A DNA stretch of 64,000 bases from an uncultured Tropicimonas sp. (lineage in GTDB: Bacteria; Pseudomonadota; Alphaproteobacteria; Rhodobacterales; Rhodobacteraceae): assembly GCA_947497945.1 (NCBI GenBank), contig CANMIP010000003.1, positions 124,001 through 188,000 of the forward strand. The letters are read 5' to 3'. The notes under the pieces were generated by a model. That model was not told where the DNA came from and did not search any database. It saw only the letters and a program-made list of their open reading frames with translations. This document shows positions 20,518 through 29,765 of this stretch, piece after piece. The translations under genes and the position numbers were made by a program. Within the stretch, counting starts at the first letter, position 1, and each line of letters opens with the position of its first letter.

Positions 20518-21120
20518 TCACGCATACAGGTCGAATTGCTGCTCGCGCCAAAGCTCCGGGATGGGGTTTCCGCCCTTGATGGCATAGCCCAGCCCTCCAT
20601 CGCTCAAACCGCGGCTCATCGCCCATTCCCCGACATTGTACCAGATGTGAGGCCCCGGACAGTTGCTACGCCGATTGCCGGGCACGGTCTGCCGATGGGC
20701 GAAGACATGGGTGATGCCCACGGCATTCTGGAGATAATTCACCAGGCACCGTCCGGAGTGGATCTGAGCCCAGGTCGGCATGTCATGGCTGGAATTTCCC
20801 TTCCACCATCGCCCGCTATCCATTGGAAAGTTTCCGACAAACTCGACACCGACCGTGTAGGAGTTGAAACCTCCCGAGCAGGGACGGTTCTCAGTTTCGT
20901 CGAATTTGGTGACGGTCGTTCCATTCGGCAGGATGACAAAATGTGCATTGATCCTGTCATAGGCACCGGTGTCATTACCGCGGTTGAACGAGGTTTGGTG
21001 GAGCACGAGACCCGTCACATCGGAGATTTGTCGTAGCCTGCCCACAACGGTGTTTACCCCGTTGTTGATGCGGTCGTGCCAGTTGAACAGGTAGGTGGAA
21101 CGCTGCACGTGTGAAGTCAT
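20518..21120 (-). CDS. N-acetylmuramoyl-L-alanine amidase-like (PGRP) protein
   Basis: GLVLHQTSFNRG, GVEFVGNF, ITHVFAHRQTVPGNRRSNCPGPHIW zinc-amidase motifs. Confidence 0.75.
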   Translation of the reverse strand: MTSHVQRSTYLFNWHDRINNGVNTVVGRLRQISDVTGLVLHQTSFNRGNDTGAYDRINAHFVILPNGTTVTKFDETENRPCSGGFNSYTVGVEFVGNFPMDSGRWWKGNSSHDMPTWAQIHSGRCLVNYLQNAVGITHVFAHRQTVPGNRRSNCPGPHIWYNVGEWAMSRGLSDGGLGYAIKGGNPIPELWREQQFDLYA

Positions 21121-21405
21121 GTCTGCCCCTTCAATGTCTAAACAAAAATCATTCAATGGGGCAATGTAGCAGGTTCCGAGCCAAAACGGGAAACATCGTC
21201 ATCCTTGCTGTTTTGGCGGGCCAAGTTCGGCTTGAAGCCCTTGGTTGAAAGGCACGCAGTTCGACGATCAGGGGCAGACCATCTTACGCCTGGGTATGGC
21301 GTTGAGCGATTTCAACCTGGCCGCTCCGGGCTCACAGCCGACATCCTGAGGCAGCGGTGTGACGCCAGTATTCTCGTCTGACAACCACCTGTCCCTGCCC
21401 GCCCG

Positions 21406-22374
21406 TCACTTCAACATCCACTCTCCCTCCGGGAAGAAGGCGTGGAAGGCAAAGGCAAACAGCACGTCATGAGGCAGGTCCTTGCCCGCTTGGTCCCGCA
21501 CCCGGATCGAGCCGACATCCCGTCCGCGCGCGATCGACTGGCTGTCCAGCGCCGAAGCCTGCCCCGGCGTCCAGCTCAGCACGAGCCCGGCCTCGCGGAT
21601 CTCCTCGGCCTGCGCCAGGCGCTCCACCGGCCATGCCCGCTCCCCGACCCGAACCACCCGCGCCAGCGGCGCGATGCCATGCGGCGGCAGCTCTCCATTA
21701 TAGAGGAAGGGACGCGCGGCGCTGTCATAGCCGGAATAGGGGTTGCGGCCGTAGGATCGGTTATATTCCGGCTCGGCCATGACCAGCCCGTCCGGATTGC
21801 GGGCGCGAAACGCGTTCCAGCTTTCCATCCAGCTTGGCAACAGCTTCAGTTCGGTACCGGTATGAGCGCCGACGATCCCGGTGCCGATGGCCTGCTGCCA
21901 CCAGCTTTCGGTCTGGCGGTCGAACATGATCATGTCGGAGTTGCGCAGCTTTCCCGAGACGCCGAACTCCAGCACCTGCCCCGCGACCCGGCGGTCGAAG
22001 GTCAGGCCGGAATTGCACAAGGGGCAGAAGGTGACGGCCACCGGGATGCCGCCCACGTTGTCATTCACGATCTCATGCCAGGTCAGGTAGCGGATCGGAT
22101 AGGCGCGCGGCCGGGCGCCTTCGATCTCGACCGTGATCACGGGCTCGCGCCCGCCGATCCGGCTTTCCTGATCCGCCTCCATGAAACGCGGCGCCGAGAG
22201 CGCCGGGATGCCGTCCTTGGGCGGCCCGCCGGAGATGATCTCGACCCAGTTCCCGATGCTGGTCCTCGAAAAATCGGTCCGCGGCCATTCATGTTTCCAG
22301 AACTCGGGATCGGCGGCGGCGGCAAGCGGCGCAACGGCAAGCGCGGCGGCGAAGAGCAACGGGGCGAGACGCAT
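21406..22374 (-). CDS. DUF3179 domain-containing protein
   Basis: FCPLCNSGLTFDRRV...SGKLRNSDMIMFDRQTESWWQQ; signal peptide. Confidence 0.85.
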   Translation of the reverse strand: MRLAPLLFAAALAVAPLAAAADPEFWKHEWPRTDFSRTSIGNWVEIISGGPPKDGIPALSAPRFMEADQESRIGGREPVITVEIEGARPRAYPIRYLTWHEIVNDNVGGIPVAVTFCPLCNSGLTFDRRVAGQVLEFGVSGKLRNSDMIMFDRQTESWWQQAIGTGIVGAHTGTELKLLPSWMESWNAFRARNPDGLVMAEPEYNRSYGRNPYSGYDSAARPFLYNGELPPHGIAPLARVVRVGERAWPVERLAQAEEIREAGLVLSWTPGQASALDSQSIARGRDVGSIRVRDQAGKDLPHDVLFAFAFHAFFPEGEWMLK

Positions 22375-22481
22375 GGGGTGTCCTTCCTGTTCGGTCTCAC
22401 CAGCCTGCCAGCGCCAGGCCGCGCTGCACAGCCCCGCTCACGCAGGGTTCACAGAATGCGTTTTCGCGTGAAGAGCCGCCG

Positions 22482-23834
22482 TCAGAGCGACGGGCCGCGC
22501 TGAAGCCGCGTCCCATCGGTGAAGCGCGCATAGCGGAAGCGCGCGAGACCATGCTCCGGCCCCTGCCCCGTCACCATCCGCGCCAATGCCCGGCCAACGC
22601 CCGGACCAATGCCAAACCCGTGGCCGCTCATCCCCGTCGCCACGATCAGCCCCGGCAATCCCGGCGCCCGGTCGATCACCGGAACGACATCGGGCATGGT
22701 GTCGATCATGCCAGCCCAGCTGTCGCGGATGACGGGCGTGCCGAGCGCCGGGAAACGCTCGGCGAAACGCGACAGCATCAGCCCGACATGGTCCCCCACC
22801 GGCTCTGGCTCCAGCACCCGGACCCGTTCGAAGGGCGTGACCTCTTCGGCGCTCCAGCCACGCGGCGTCCGCCAGCCATCGGGGAAGCCCGCCGGCGCGC
22901 CCATCTCCAGGTCGGTATGGGCAAAACTGTCCCGGATCAGCGGCATGTAGCGATGCAGGTGGCGCAGGGCATCCGGTCCCAGGAAGAACCCATGCCGGTC
23001 GCCGAGCGCCAGCGAGTAGCCGCCATCCTCCCGCCGGCGCATCGCCAGCTCGCCATCGACCGCGTTTCCGGGCGCGAACCCCGCCATCGGATGGGTCTGG
23101 ACCACGCTGGCGCGCACGGCAAGCTGCGGAAGGTCCAGCCCGTGGCCGCGCAGGAACAGCGAGGACCAGGCACCGCCCGCCAGCACGACCTGATCACAGG
23201 CCACGGACCCCAACTCGGTCCGGACAGCACGCAGCCGCCCGGCCTCCAGTTCCAGCCGGCGCACAGCGCAATTCTCGATAATCCGGGCACCGGCGTCCCG
23301 CGCCAGCCGGGCCACGGCCGGAACCGCTGTCCAGGGCTCGCCGCGCGCGTCCGAGGGCGTTGTCACCCCGCCGATCCAGCGCCCGTCCGAGCGGCCGGAA
23401 AAGAGCGCGGCCGCCGCCCCGGCATCCAGCATATGCGACTGCACCCCGTGCCGTCGCGCCGTCTCGATCCAGGCCTCGAACCGCGCCATTTCGTCTTCGC
23501 GCGTGGTCAGGTAGCTCACCCCGACCGTCTTCACCCCGCAGGCCCCGCCCAGCCGCGCGTCGACCTCTTTCCAGAGCCGCAGAGCGTCGATCATCAGCGG
23601 CAATTCGGCCTCGTCGCGCCCCTGTTGACGAATCCACCCCCAGTTGCGCGAGCTTTGCTCGCCAGCCACCCGCCCCTTCTCGCACAAGAGGACGGACTGC
23701 CCGGCTTCGGCAAGATAGAGCGCGGTGAAGACACCGATGACCCCGGCCCCGATAATCACCGTATCGACGGCCTCGGGCAGTGGATCGGCGCAGTTGATCG
23801 GCGTGTCGATGGAAATGCGAGCGGGGTCTGTCAT
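22482..23834 (-). CDS. FAD-dependent oxidoreductase (D-amino acid oxidase/DadA family)
   Basis: VDTVIIGAGVIGVFTALYLAEAGQSVLLCEKGRVAGEQSSRNWGWIRQQGRDE; C-terminal GLIVATGMSGHGFGIGPGVGRALA. Confidence 0.88.
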   Translation of the reverse strand: MTDPARISIDTPINCADPLPEAVDTVIIGAGVIGVFTALYLAEAGQSVLLCEKGRVAGEQSSRNWGWIRQQGRDEAELPLMIDALRLWKEVDARLGGACGVKTVGVSYLTTREDEMARFEAWIETARRHGVQSHMLDAGAAAALFSGRSDGRWIGGVTTPSDARGEPWTAVPAVARLARDAGARIIENCAVRRLELEAGRLRAVRTELGSVACDQVVLAGGAWSSLFLRGHGLDLPQLAVRASVVQTHPMAGFAPGNAVDGELAMRRREDGGYSLALGDRHGFFLGPDALRHLHRYMPLIRDSFAHTDLEMGAPAGFPDGWRTPRGWSAEEVTPFERVRVLEPEPVGDHVGLMLSRFAERFPALGTPVIRDSWAGMIDTMPDVVPVIDRAPGLPGLIVATGMSGHGFGIGPGVGRALARMVTGQGPEHGLARFRYARFTDGTRLQRGPSL

Positions 23835-24137
23835 GGAGACGGGTCTAGCCCGTCCGGACTGGTCTTGGAAAGGCCGGGCCCGCCGGAATCGGCTGCCCGG
23901 TCCGCATGTTGCCGCCGCAGGCGGGCCCCTACCCGATCCCGCGCCCGGATTTCGGGCATTTGCGGTAGCGCGGACGGCGTGGCCAGGCCGAGATGGAACG
24001 CGGAAGGGGTGCGATCCGTCAAGGCGATCCTGGCGCCGAGCGCATTCCCGCATGGCGCGACTTGGCCCACGTCTTGGCGCAATTGTCGCAGCGCCCATGT
24101 CCCGATCGCCATCCCCCCCGCGCAGAGGAGAGGAAGA

Positions 24138-24344
24138 ATGAGCAAGGGCATTCTGAAGGGCGCAACCGAGGAGGAACTTGCGGAAGCGCTGACCTTCGCA
24201 CGCAATTTCAAGAAACCGGGCAAGGGGCTTGAAGCCGACAGCGGGACCACCCGCGCGCATGCCTGCAACGAGAATTGCGACTGCTATATCGAACTCGAGA
24301 TCATGCAGGCGGCCGGCATTGGCGGATATAGCTACGGCAGCTGA
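24138..24344 (+). CDS. Candidate RiPP precursor peptide (68 aa, Cys-rich C-terminus)
   Basis: ATG at 24138 after gaggagaggaag; MSKGILKGATEEELAEALTFARNFKKPGKGLEADSGTTRAHACNENCDCYIELEIMQAAGIGGYSYGS*; immediately upstream of a radical SAM/SPASM maturase-like gene. Confidence 0.7.
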   Translation: MSKGILKGATEEELAEALTFARNFKKPGKGLEADSGTTRAHACNENCDCYIELEIMQAAGIGGYSYGS

Positions 24345-24408
24345 AACAGGCGGGCAAGCCAGGACTGGCGCGCCCCGGCAGGCAAGCCACGCGGCCGGCC
24401 GGTATCCC

Positions 24409-25751
24409 GTGGCCCGTTTCCGGACCAGCCGGCATAGCGATGTCTTCGATGCCGCGACCAACGCCATCCTGCGCGTGCCCGAGGCGCTCTTGCGGGCATT
24501 GCCCGCGCTGATGCAGGGCGCCGCGCCCGATCCCGACGCGCTGGAGATCGCGCCCGACGAGGTGGACGCCGCGCTCCGCCTGTTTCGCAGCCTGCAGGAC
24601 GAGGCCGGGATCCTGGTGCCACAACAGCCGGACCGGTTCGTTGCCCGGCGTCCGGCGGATGCCGATGATGGGCAGAAGCTGTTTTCGCACCTGCTCAGTG
24701 TCACCGAAGCCTGCAATATCCGCTGCAGCAATTGCGTCTATGGCGGCGCTTATGACGGCAAGCGCAAGCACAACAATGCGCGGATGTCGCCGCAGACCGC
24801 CCGTCGGGCGATAGACCATCTCGCGGCACATTCGGCGCGGGCCGAATACCCGTTCCGCATGACCAGCATTGCGCTGCTCTGGACCGAGGAGATCCTGGAC
24901 TTCCTGGCCGAGTACGAGGTCGACCTCGTGGTCAGCCTCGACGGGCCGCGCGAGGTGCATGATCGCAACCGTGTCGGGCCGAAGCAGGACGGCACCTTCG
25001 ATCGTGTCATGGCGAACCTGGAGCGGTTGCAGCAGCGCCACCCCGACTATTTCCTGACCAGGGTCAGCCTGAACGCGGTGGCGACGGCGCCCCTGGACCT
25101 TGTTGCGCTGGACCGCTTCTTTTCCCGTTTTCCCATCCAGGTGTCGATCTCCTCGGTCGAGCCGCGGGGCTTTGCCGGGGCCGGACCGGCGCCCATCGAA
25201 GCGGTCGGTTGGCCGCAGATGCGGGAGAAATTCCTCAAGGGCTGCCTGGAGCGCGTCTTCGACCGGCCGAGCTTCAAGAGAGAGGGCTATAATTTCGTCT
25301 ATTACCTGTTCATTCGCGACATGCAGCGCCTGCGACACCGCGTGCCCATGGCGGGTTTCCCGGAGGAGCTGGCGAGTTTCGGAAATTGCGTTCCGGGCGT
25401 CGAGCGGGTCTTTGTCAACGCGCGGGGCGACTTCGAGACCTGCGAAAAGACCGATGGCTGCGCACTGATGACGCTGGGCGATCTCGAAACCGGCATCGAC
25501 CCCGCGAAGGGCCGCGAGATCCATGACCGGTTCAACGGCATGGCTTTCGAGCATTGCCGCAGCTGTTTCAATCTCCGGCAGTGCCGGATCTGCTTCGCCC
25601 ATGCCAGCTCGGCGACGGGTTCTCAGCCCGAAAACGGCGTCGGAACTGTTCGGTGATGCGCACGCGCTTCAAGGAGATGCTGTCGCTCTATTGCGAGATC
25701 CTCGAACGCGATCCGAAGGCGCTCGATTTCATCTCCCGGCCCCGGGCGTGA
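24409..25751 (+). pseudogene. Radical SAM/SPASM peptide maturase, apparently damaged (internal deletion and C-terminal frameshift)
   Basis: CNIRCSNC (CX3CX2C) after LSVTEA; VSLDGPREVHDRNRV; SPASM Cys CEKTDGC, CRSCFNLRQCRIC. Frame ends at 25656, while the expected tail ...RRRNCSVMRTRFKEMLSLYCEILERDPKALDF continues in another frame to 25751. GTG start at 24409 is a guess. Confidence 0.7.
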
Positions 25752-25772
25752 AGCCGCCCCGGGTCAAGAAAA

Positions 25773-25805
25773 ACGGCCGGCGCCCTCGCTGGGATCGCCG
25801 GCCGT
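25773..25805 (-). terminator. Hairpin terminator (PPIase operon; convergent region)
   Basis: ACGGCCGGCG...CGCCGGCCGT, followed on the minus strand by TTTTTC. Confidence 0.65.
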
Positions 25806-25825
25806 CCTGAACTGTAAATGCGCCG

Positions 25826-26443
25826 TCAGCGCTCGACCGTGACCTTCACGATCCGGTCCGGGTTCTTCACCGCGCCATTGGCCGCCGAGCTGCCCTTCTT
25901 GATGGAATCGACCACGTCCATGCCGTCGATGACGCGCCCGACAACCGTGTACTGGCCGTTCAGATGCGGCGCGGGCGCGAACATGATGAAGAACTGGCTG
26001 TTGGCCGAGTTCGGATTCTGCGAGCGGGCCATGCCGACCACGCCGCGATCGAAGTTCACATCGGAAAACTCCGCCGGCAGGTCGGGCTGCGCGGAGCCGC
26101 CCGTCCCGGCCCGGCGCGTATCGCCCCCGGCCTTGCCGAACTGCACGTCGCCGGTCTGCGCCATGAAACCGTCGATCACGCGGTGGAAGACCACCTCGTC
26201 ATATTCCCCGCCCTCGGCGAGCGACACCAGCCGGTCGGCATGTTTCGCGGCGACCTCGGGCAGCAGGTCGATCACGACCGTCCCGTTGGCCTCGCCGGCA
26301 ATCTCCAGCACCAGGTTCGGGCCCGGCCCGTCCTCGGCGGCCATCGCCGGCGAAACGGCGCCAAGCTCGACCGCGGCATAGCCCAGCACGAGGGCAACCC
26401 CGGCAGCAAAGATCCCGCCGGCGATCCAGCGATCACGCGACAT
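25826..26443 (-). CDS. Peptidyl-prolyl cis-trans isomerase, cyclophilin type (membrane-anchored/secreted)
   Basis: VVFHRVIDGFMAQTGDVQFGKAGGDTRRAG; N-terminal TM/signal. Confidence 0.92.
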   Translation of the reverse strand: MSRDRWIAGGIFAAGVALVLGYAAVELGAVSPAMAAEDGPGPNLVLEIAGEANGTVVIDLLPEVAAKHADRLVSLAEGGEYDEVVFHRVIDGFMAQTGDVQFGKAGGDTRRAGTGGSAQPDLPAEFSDVNFDRGVVGMARSQNPNSANSQFFIMFAPAPHLNGQYTVVGRVIDGMDVVDSIKKGSSAANGAVKNPDRIVKVTVER

Positions 26444-26936
26444 CGGCAGCCACCTTCACGGAGATCATCTTGTCGGGGTTCGCAGGCGGCTCGCCACGGG
26501 TGATCGCGTCTACATGCTCCATGCCCTCGATGACCCGGCCATAGACCGTGTACTGGCCGTTGAGGAAATCATTGTCGGAGAAGTTGATGAAGAACTGGGA
26601 ATTGGCCGAGTTCGGGTCCTGCGAGCGGGCCGCCCCCAGCGAGCCGCGCGCATGGGGCAGCTTGGAGAATTCCGCCGGCAGGTCCGAAAGCTCGGAGCCG
26701 CCGCGGCCAGCCATGCGAACATCGCCGGTCGACTTGCCGAACTGCACATCGCCCGTCTGCGCCATGAAGCCGTCGATCACGCGGTGGAAGACCACGCCGT
26801 CATAGGCTCCGGACCGGGCCAGTTCCTTCATACGCTCCGAATGCTTCGGCGCCACGTCCGCCAGCAATTCGATGACCACGTTGCCATCCTTCAGCTCGAT
26901 GATGACAGTGTTCTCCGGATCCTTGATCTCGGCCAT
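26433..26936 (-). CDS. Peptidyl-prolyl cis-trans isomerase, cyclophilin type (cytoplasmic)
   Basis: MAEIKDPENTVIIELKDGNVVIELLADVAPKHSERM; VVFHRVIDGFMAQTGDVQFGKSTGD. Confidence 0.93.
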   Translation of the reverse strand: MAEIKDPENTVIIELKDGNVVIELLADVAPKHSERMKELARSGAYDGVVFHRVIDGFMAQTGDVQFGKSTGDVRMAGRGGSELSDLPAEFSKLPHARGSLGAARSQDPNSANSQFFINFSDNDFLNGQYTVYGRVIEGMEHVDAITRGEPPANPDKMISVKVAADVA

Positions 26937-27083
26937 GTTTCGTTCCTTCCTTGGCTCGCATAGCGGGTATGCCTCCCGCGCTGTCGGCGCGACCCTAAAC
27001 CGCGTTAGCGGAAACCGAAACCCCATAGCTGCGCGTTAGCGCTTGCGGTATTGCAACGGCAACTTCATCCAAGGAGCATTCTC

Positions 27084-28259
27084 ATGAGCTGGAAGACCCT
27101 CGACGACATGGACATGGCCGGCAAGACAGTGCTGGTCCGCGTCGACATCAACGTTCCCGTCAAGGATGGCGTCGTCACCGACACGACCCGCATCGACCGC
27201 ATCGTGCCCACCGTCAAGGACGTGCTGGCCGCCGGCGGCAAGCCGGTTCTGATGGCGCATTTCGGCCGTCCCAAGGGCCAGGTCGTCCCGGAAATGAGCC
27301 TCGGCCAGATCGTCCCGGCGCTGGAAGCCGCCTTCGGTCAGCCGGTCAAGTTCGCCGCCGACAATTTCGAAGCCGCCGCCGCCGATCTCAAGGATGGCGA
27401 GATCCTGCTGCTCGAAAACGTGCGTTTCTTCCCCGAAGAGACCAAGAACGACCCCGAATTTGCCGCCAAGATCGCGAAGCTCGGCGACATCTATGTCAAT
27501 GACGCCTTCTCTTGCGCCCACCGTGCCCACGCCACGACCGAAGCCATGGCCCGCGCCCTGCCTGCCGCCGCCGGCCGCCTGATGGCCGCCGAGCTCTCGG
27601 CACTGGAAGCCGCTCTCGGCACACCCGAGCGTCCCGTGGTCGCCGTGGTCGGCGGCGCCAAGGTCTCGACCAAGCTGGACCTGCTTTCCAACCTGATCGA
27701 AAAGGTCGACCACCTCGTCATCGGTGGCGGCATGGCCAATACCTTCCTCGTCGCCAAGGGCGTCGAGATCGGCACCTCGCTGGCCGAGCGCGACATGGCG
27801 GACACCGCCCGCGCGATCCTGGAGAAATCCGAGACCACCGGCTGCACCATCCACCTGCCGATCGATATCGTCGTTGCCGGCGAGTTCGCCGCCGGGGCCG
27901 CCAACGAGACCCTGCCGGTCGATCAATGCCCGGCCGACAAGATGATCCTCGACGCTGGCCCGGCCACGGTCGAAGCACTCAAGGGCGTCTTTGCCGAATG
28001 CAAGACGCTGATCTGGAACGGCCCGCTCGGCGCCTTCGAGATCGAGCCCTTCCACAAGGGCACCTACGAGGCCGCCCTGGCCGCCGCCGCGCTGACTGCC
28101 GAGGGCAAGCTGAAGACGGTTGCCGGTGGCGGCGACACGGTTTCCGCGCTCAACAAGTCCGGCGCTGCCGAGAACTTCACCTATATTTCCACCGCCGGGG
28201 GCGCCTTCCTCGAATGGATGGAAGGTAAGGAATTGCCCGGCGTTGCCGCTCTTGGCTGA
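27084..28259 (+). CDS. pgk: Phosphoglycerate kinase
   Basis: [52 protein letters not shown]. Confidence 0.97.
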   Translation: MSWKTLDDMDMAGKTVLVRVDINVPVKDGVVTDTTRIDRIVPTVKDVLAAGGKPVLMAHFGRPKGQVVPEMSLGQIVPALEAAFGQPVKFAADNFEAAAADLKDGEILLLENVRFFPEETKNDPEFAAKIAKLGDIYVNDAFSCAHRAHATTEAMARALPAAAGRLMAAELSALEAALGTPERPVVAVVGGAKVSTKLDLLSNLIEKVDHLVIGGGMANTFLVAKGVEIGTSLAERDMADTARAILEKSETTGCTIHLPIDIVVAGEFAAGAANETLPVDQCPADKMILDAGPATVEALKGVFAECKTLIWNGPLGAFEIEPFHKGTYEAALAAAALTAEGKLKTVAGGGDTVSALNKSGAAENFTYISTAGGAFLEWMEGKELPGVAALG

Positions 28260-28278
28260 TACTCAATGAAAAAAATGA

Positions 28279-28309
28279 AGGAGGCCGGGCGTTTTGCCCG
28301 GCCTCTTTG
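28279..28309 (+). terminator. pgk terminator
   Basis: GAGGCCGGGC-gtttt-GCCCGGCCTC-TTT. Confidence 0.75.
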
Positions 28310-28526
28310 CATCTGAAGACCAGGGGGAGGCAGTTTCAGCGCCGCTGCTGCGCTCGGCCAAAGCCAGGCCTGCCGGCTCTCTGCCCATCCAATCCCTGCG
28401 CCGATACACGGTTTGACGCCGGATTTCCGGCTGTCGGGGTGAACCAATTCGACGCCGGCCTGCATCATTGTCGCCATCGCGCGAACCCCTCTTCAAATCC
28501 GCTCCCCAGCATGACTAGAAGAGGCC

Positions 28527-29765
28527 ATGAACCAGACACTGCCCGCCGATGACATCGCCGCGGGGCCCGTGCGCCACCGCCGGGTGATCTACGTGCCGGG
28601 CTATGATCCGTTCCACGCCCGGCGCTATCGCGAACTCTACCGGACAGAAGCCCGCGCACAGGCCGCCATCTCAGGCTATTCCATCGAGGTCGAAGGCCAG
28701 AAAGGCCGCGACCAGTATTCCTGGCATGTGACCGGCGAGATGGAGGGCGCGCGGGTCGAGGCGGATATCTCGCTCCTGGCCTGGTCCGATATCGTCAAGG
28801 GATCGATGGAGCGCGGGCTTTTCCAGACCTATATGCAGGCGGTGCGGACGCTGTGGGTCTATGGGCGCTCCGGTGCCTTGCGCGCGGTGATGCGGCTGAG
28901 CAAGGGGCCCGGGATCGCTGCTCTCTACCCGGCGACCTTCCTGACATTGCAATTGATCGCGGCGCTTCTGGTCGCCTGGGGGCTCGGCTGGGCGCTCTCG
29001 CTTGTTGCGCCCTGGTGGGCCGGTCTGGCAGCACTGGCCGTCGTGCGGCCGATCCTCGCCTGGTTCGCACGGCATGACAATCTTATCCTCGCCCGCTACC
29101 TGCTTCACAATTATGCGTTTTCCTCCGAGATCGGCGGCGCCAACCCGCCCGCGCTGGAAGCCCGCATCACCGAGTTCGAGGAGGTGCTGGCCGAGGCGAT
29201 GACCGGCGATTTCGACGAGGTGCTGGTCGTTGCCCATTCCTCCGGCGCCCATATCGCCGTCTCCATGCTCTCGGACCTGATCCGCGGCGGGCGCGCGCCC
29301 GAAGGCGGTCCGGTGCTGTCGCTGCTCACGGTCGGACAGGTGATCCCGATGGTCTCGCTGCTGCCGACGGCCGCAAGGCTGCGCGCGGACCTGAACTATC
29401 TCTCTGCCTCCGACCGGCTGACCTGGATCGACGTGACCGCCCCCGGCGATGGCTGCGCCTTCGCGCTGAGCGATCCGGTTGCCGTCTCGGGCGTCGCGCC
29501 GGAAAACCAGCGCTGGCCGCTCATCCTCTCCGGAGCCTTCACCCAGACCCTGAGCCCGGAACGCTGGAAAGAGCTGCGCTGGCGCTTCTTCCGTCTGCAT
29601 TTCCAGTATCTCTGCGCCTTCGACCGGCCGAACGATTACGACTATTTCCGCATCACCGCCGGCCCGAAAACGCTGGCCCAACGGCTGGGCCACCGCAAGC
29701 CGAGCCCGAGCGCCAAGCGCGACGCGGTGTCGAAGCAAAGGACAATGGAGCTTCGCGATGTCTGA
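28527..29765 (+). CDS. Alpha/beta hydrolase-like membrane protein of unknown function
   Basis: 412 aa; central TM pair; VLVVAHSSGAHIAVSML nucleophile-elbow-like motif; overlaps the P450 start. Confidence 0.7.
   Translation: MNQTLPADDIAAGPVRHRRVIYVPGYDPFHARRYRELYRTEARAQAAISGYSIEVEGQKGRDQYSWHVTGEMEGARVEADISLLAWSDIVKGSMERGLFQTYMQAVRTLWVYGRSGALRAVMRLSKGPGIAALYPATFLTLQLIAALLVAWGLGWALSLVAPWWAGLAALAVVRPILAWFARHDNLILARYLLHNYAFSSEIGGANPPALEARITEFEEVLAEAMTGDFDEVLVVAHSSGAHIAVSMLSDLIRGGRAPEGGPVLSLLTVGQVIPMVSLLPTAARLRADLNYLSASDRLTWIDVTAPGDGCAFALSDPVAVSGVAPENQRWPLILSGAFTQTLSPERWKELRWRFFRLHFQYLCAFDRPNDYDYFRITAGPKTLAQRLGHRKPSPSAKRDAVSKQRTMELRDV

Noticed and set aside
22551-24344. 597-aa plus-strand ORF
   Set aside because: Mostly antisense to the FAD oxidoreductase; only the terminal 68 codons from ATG 24138 (with RBS) are supported.
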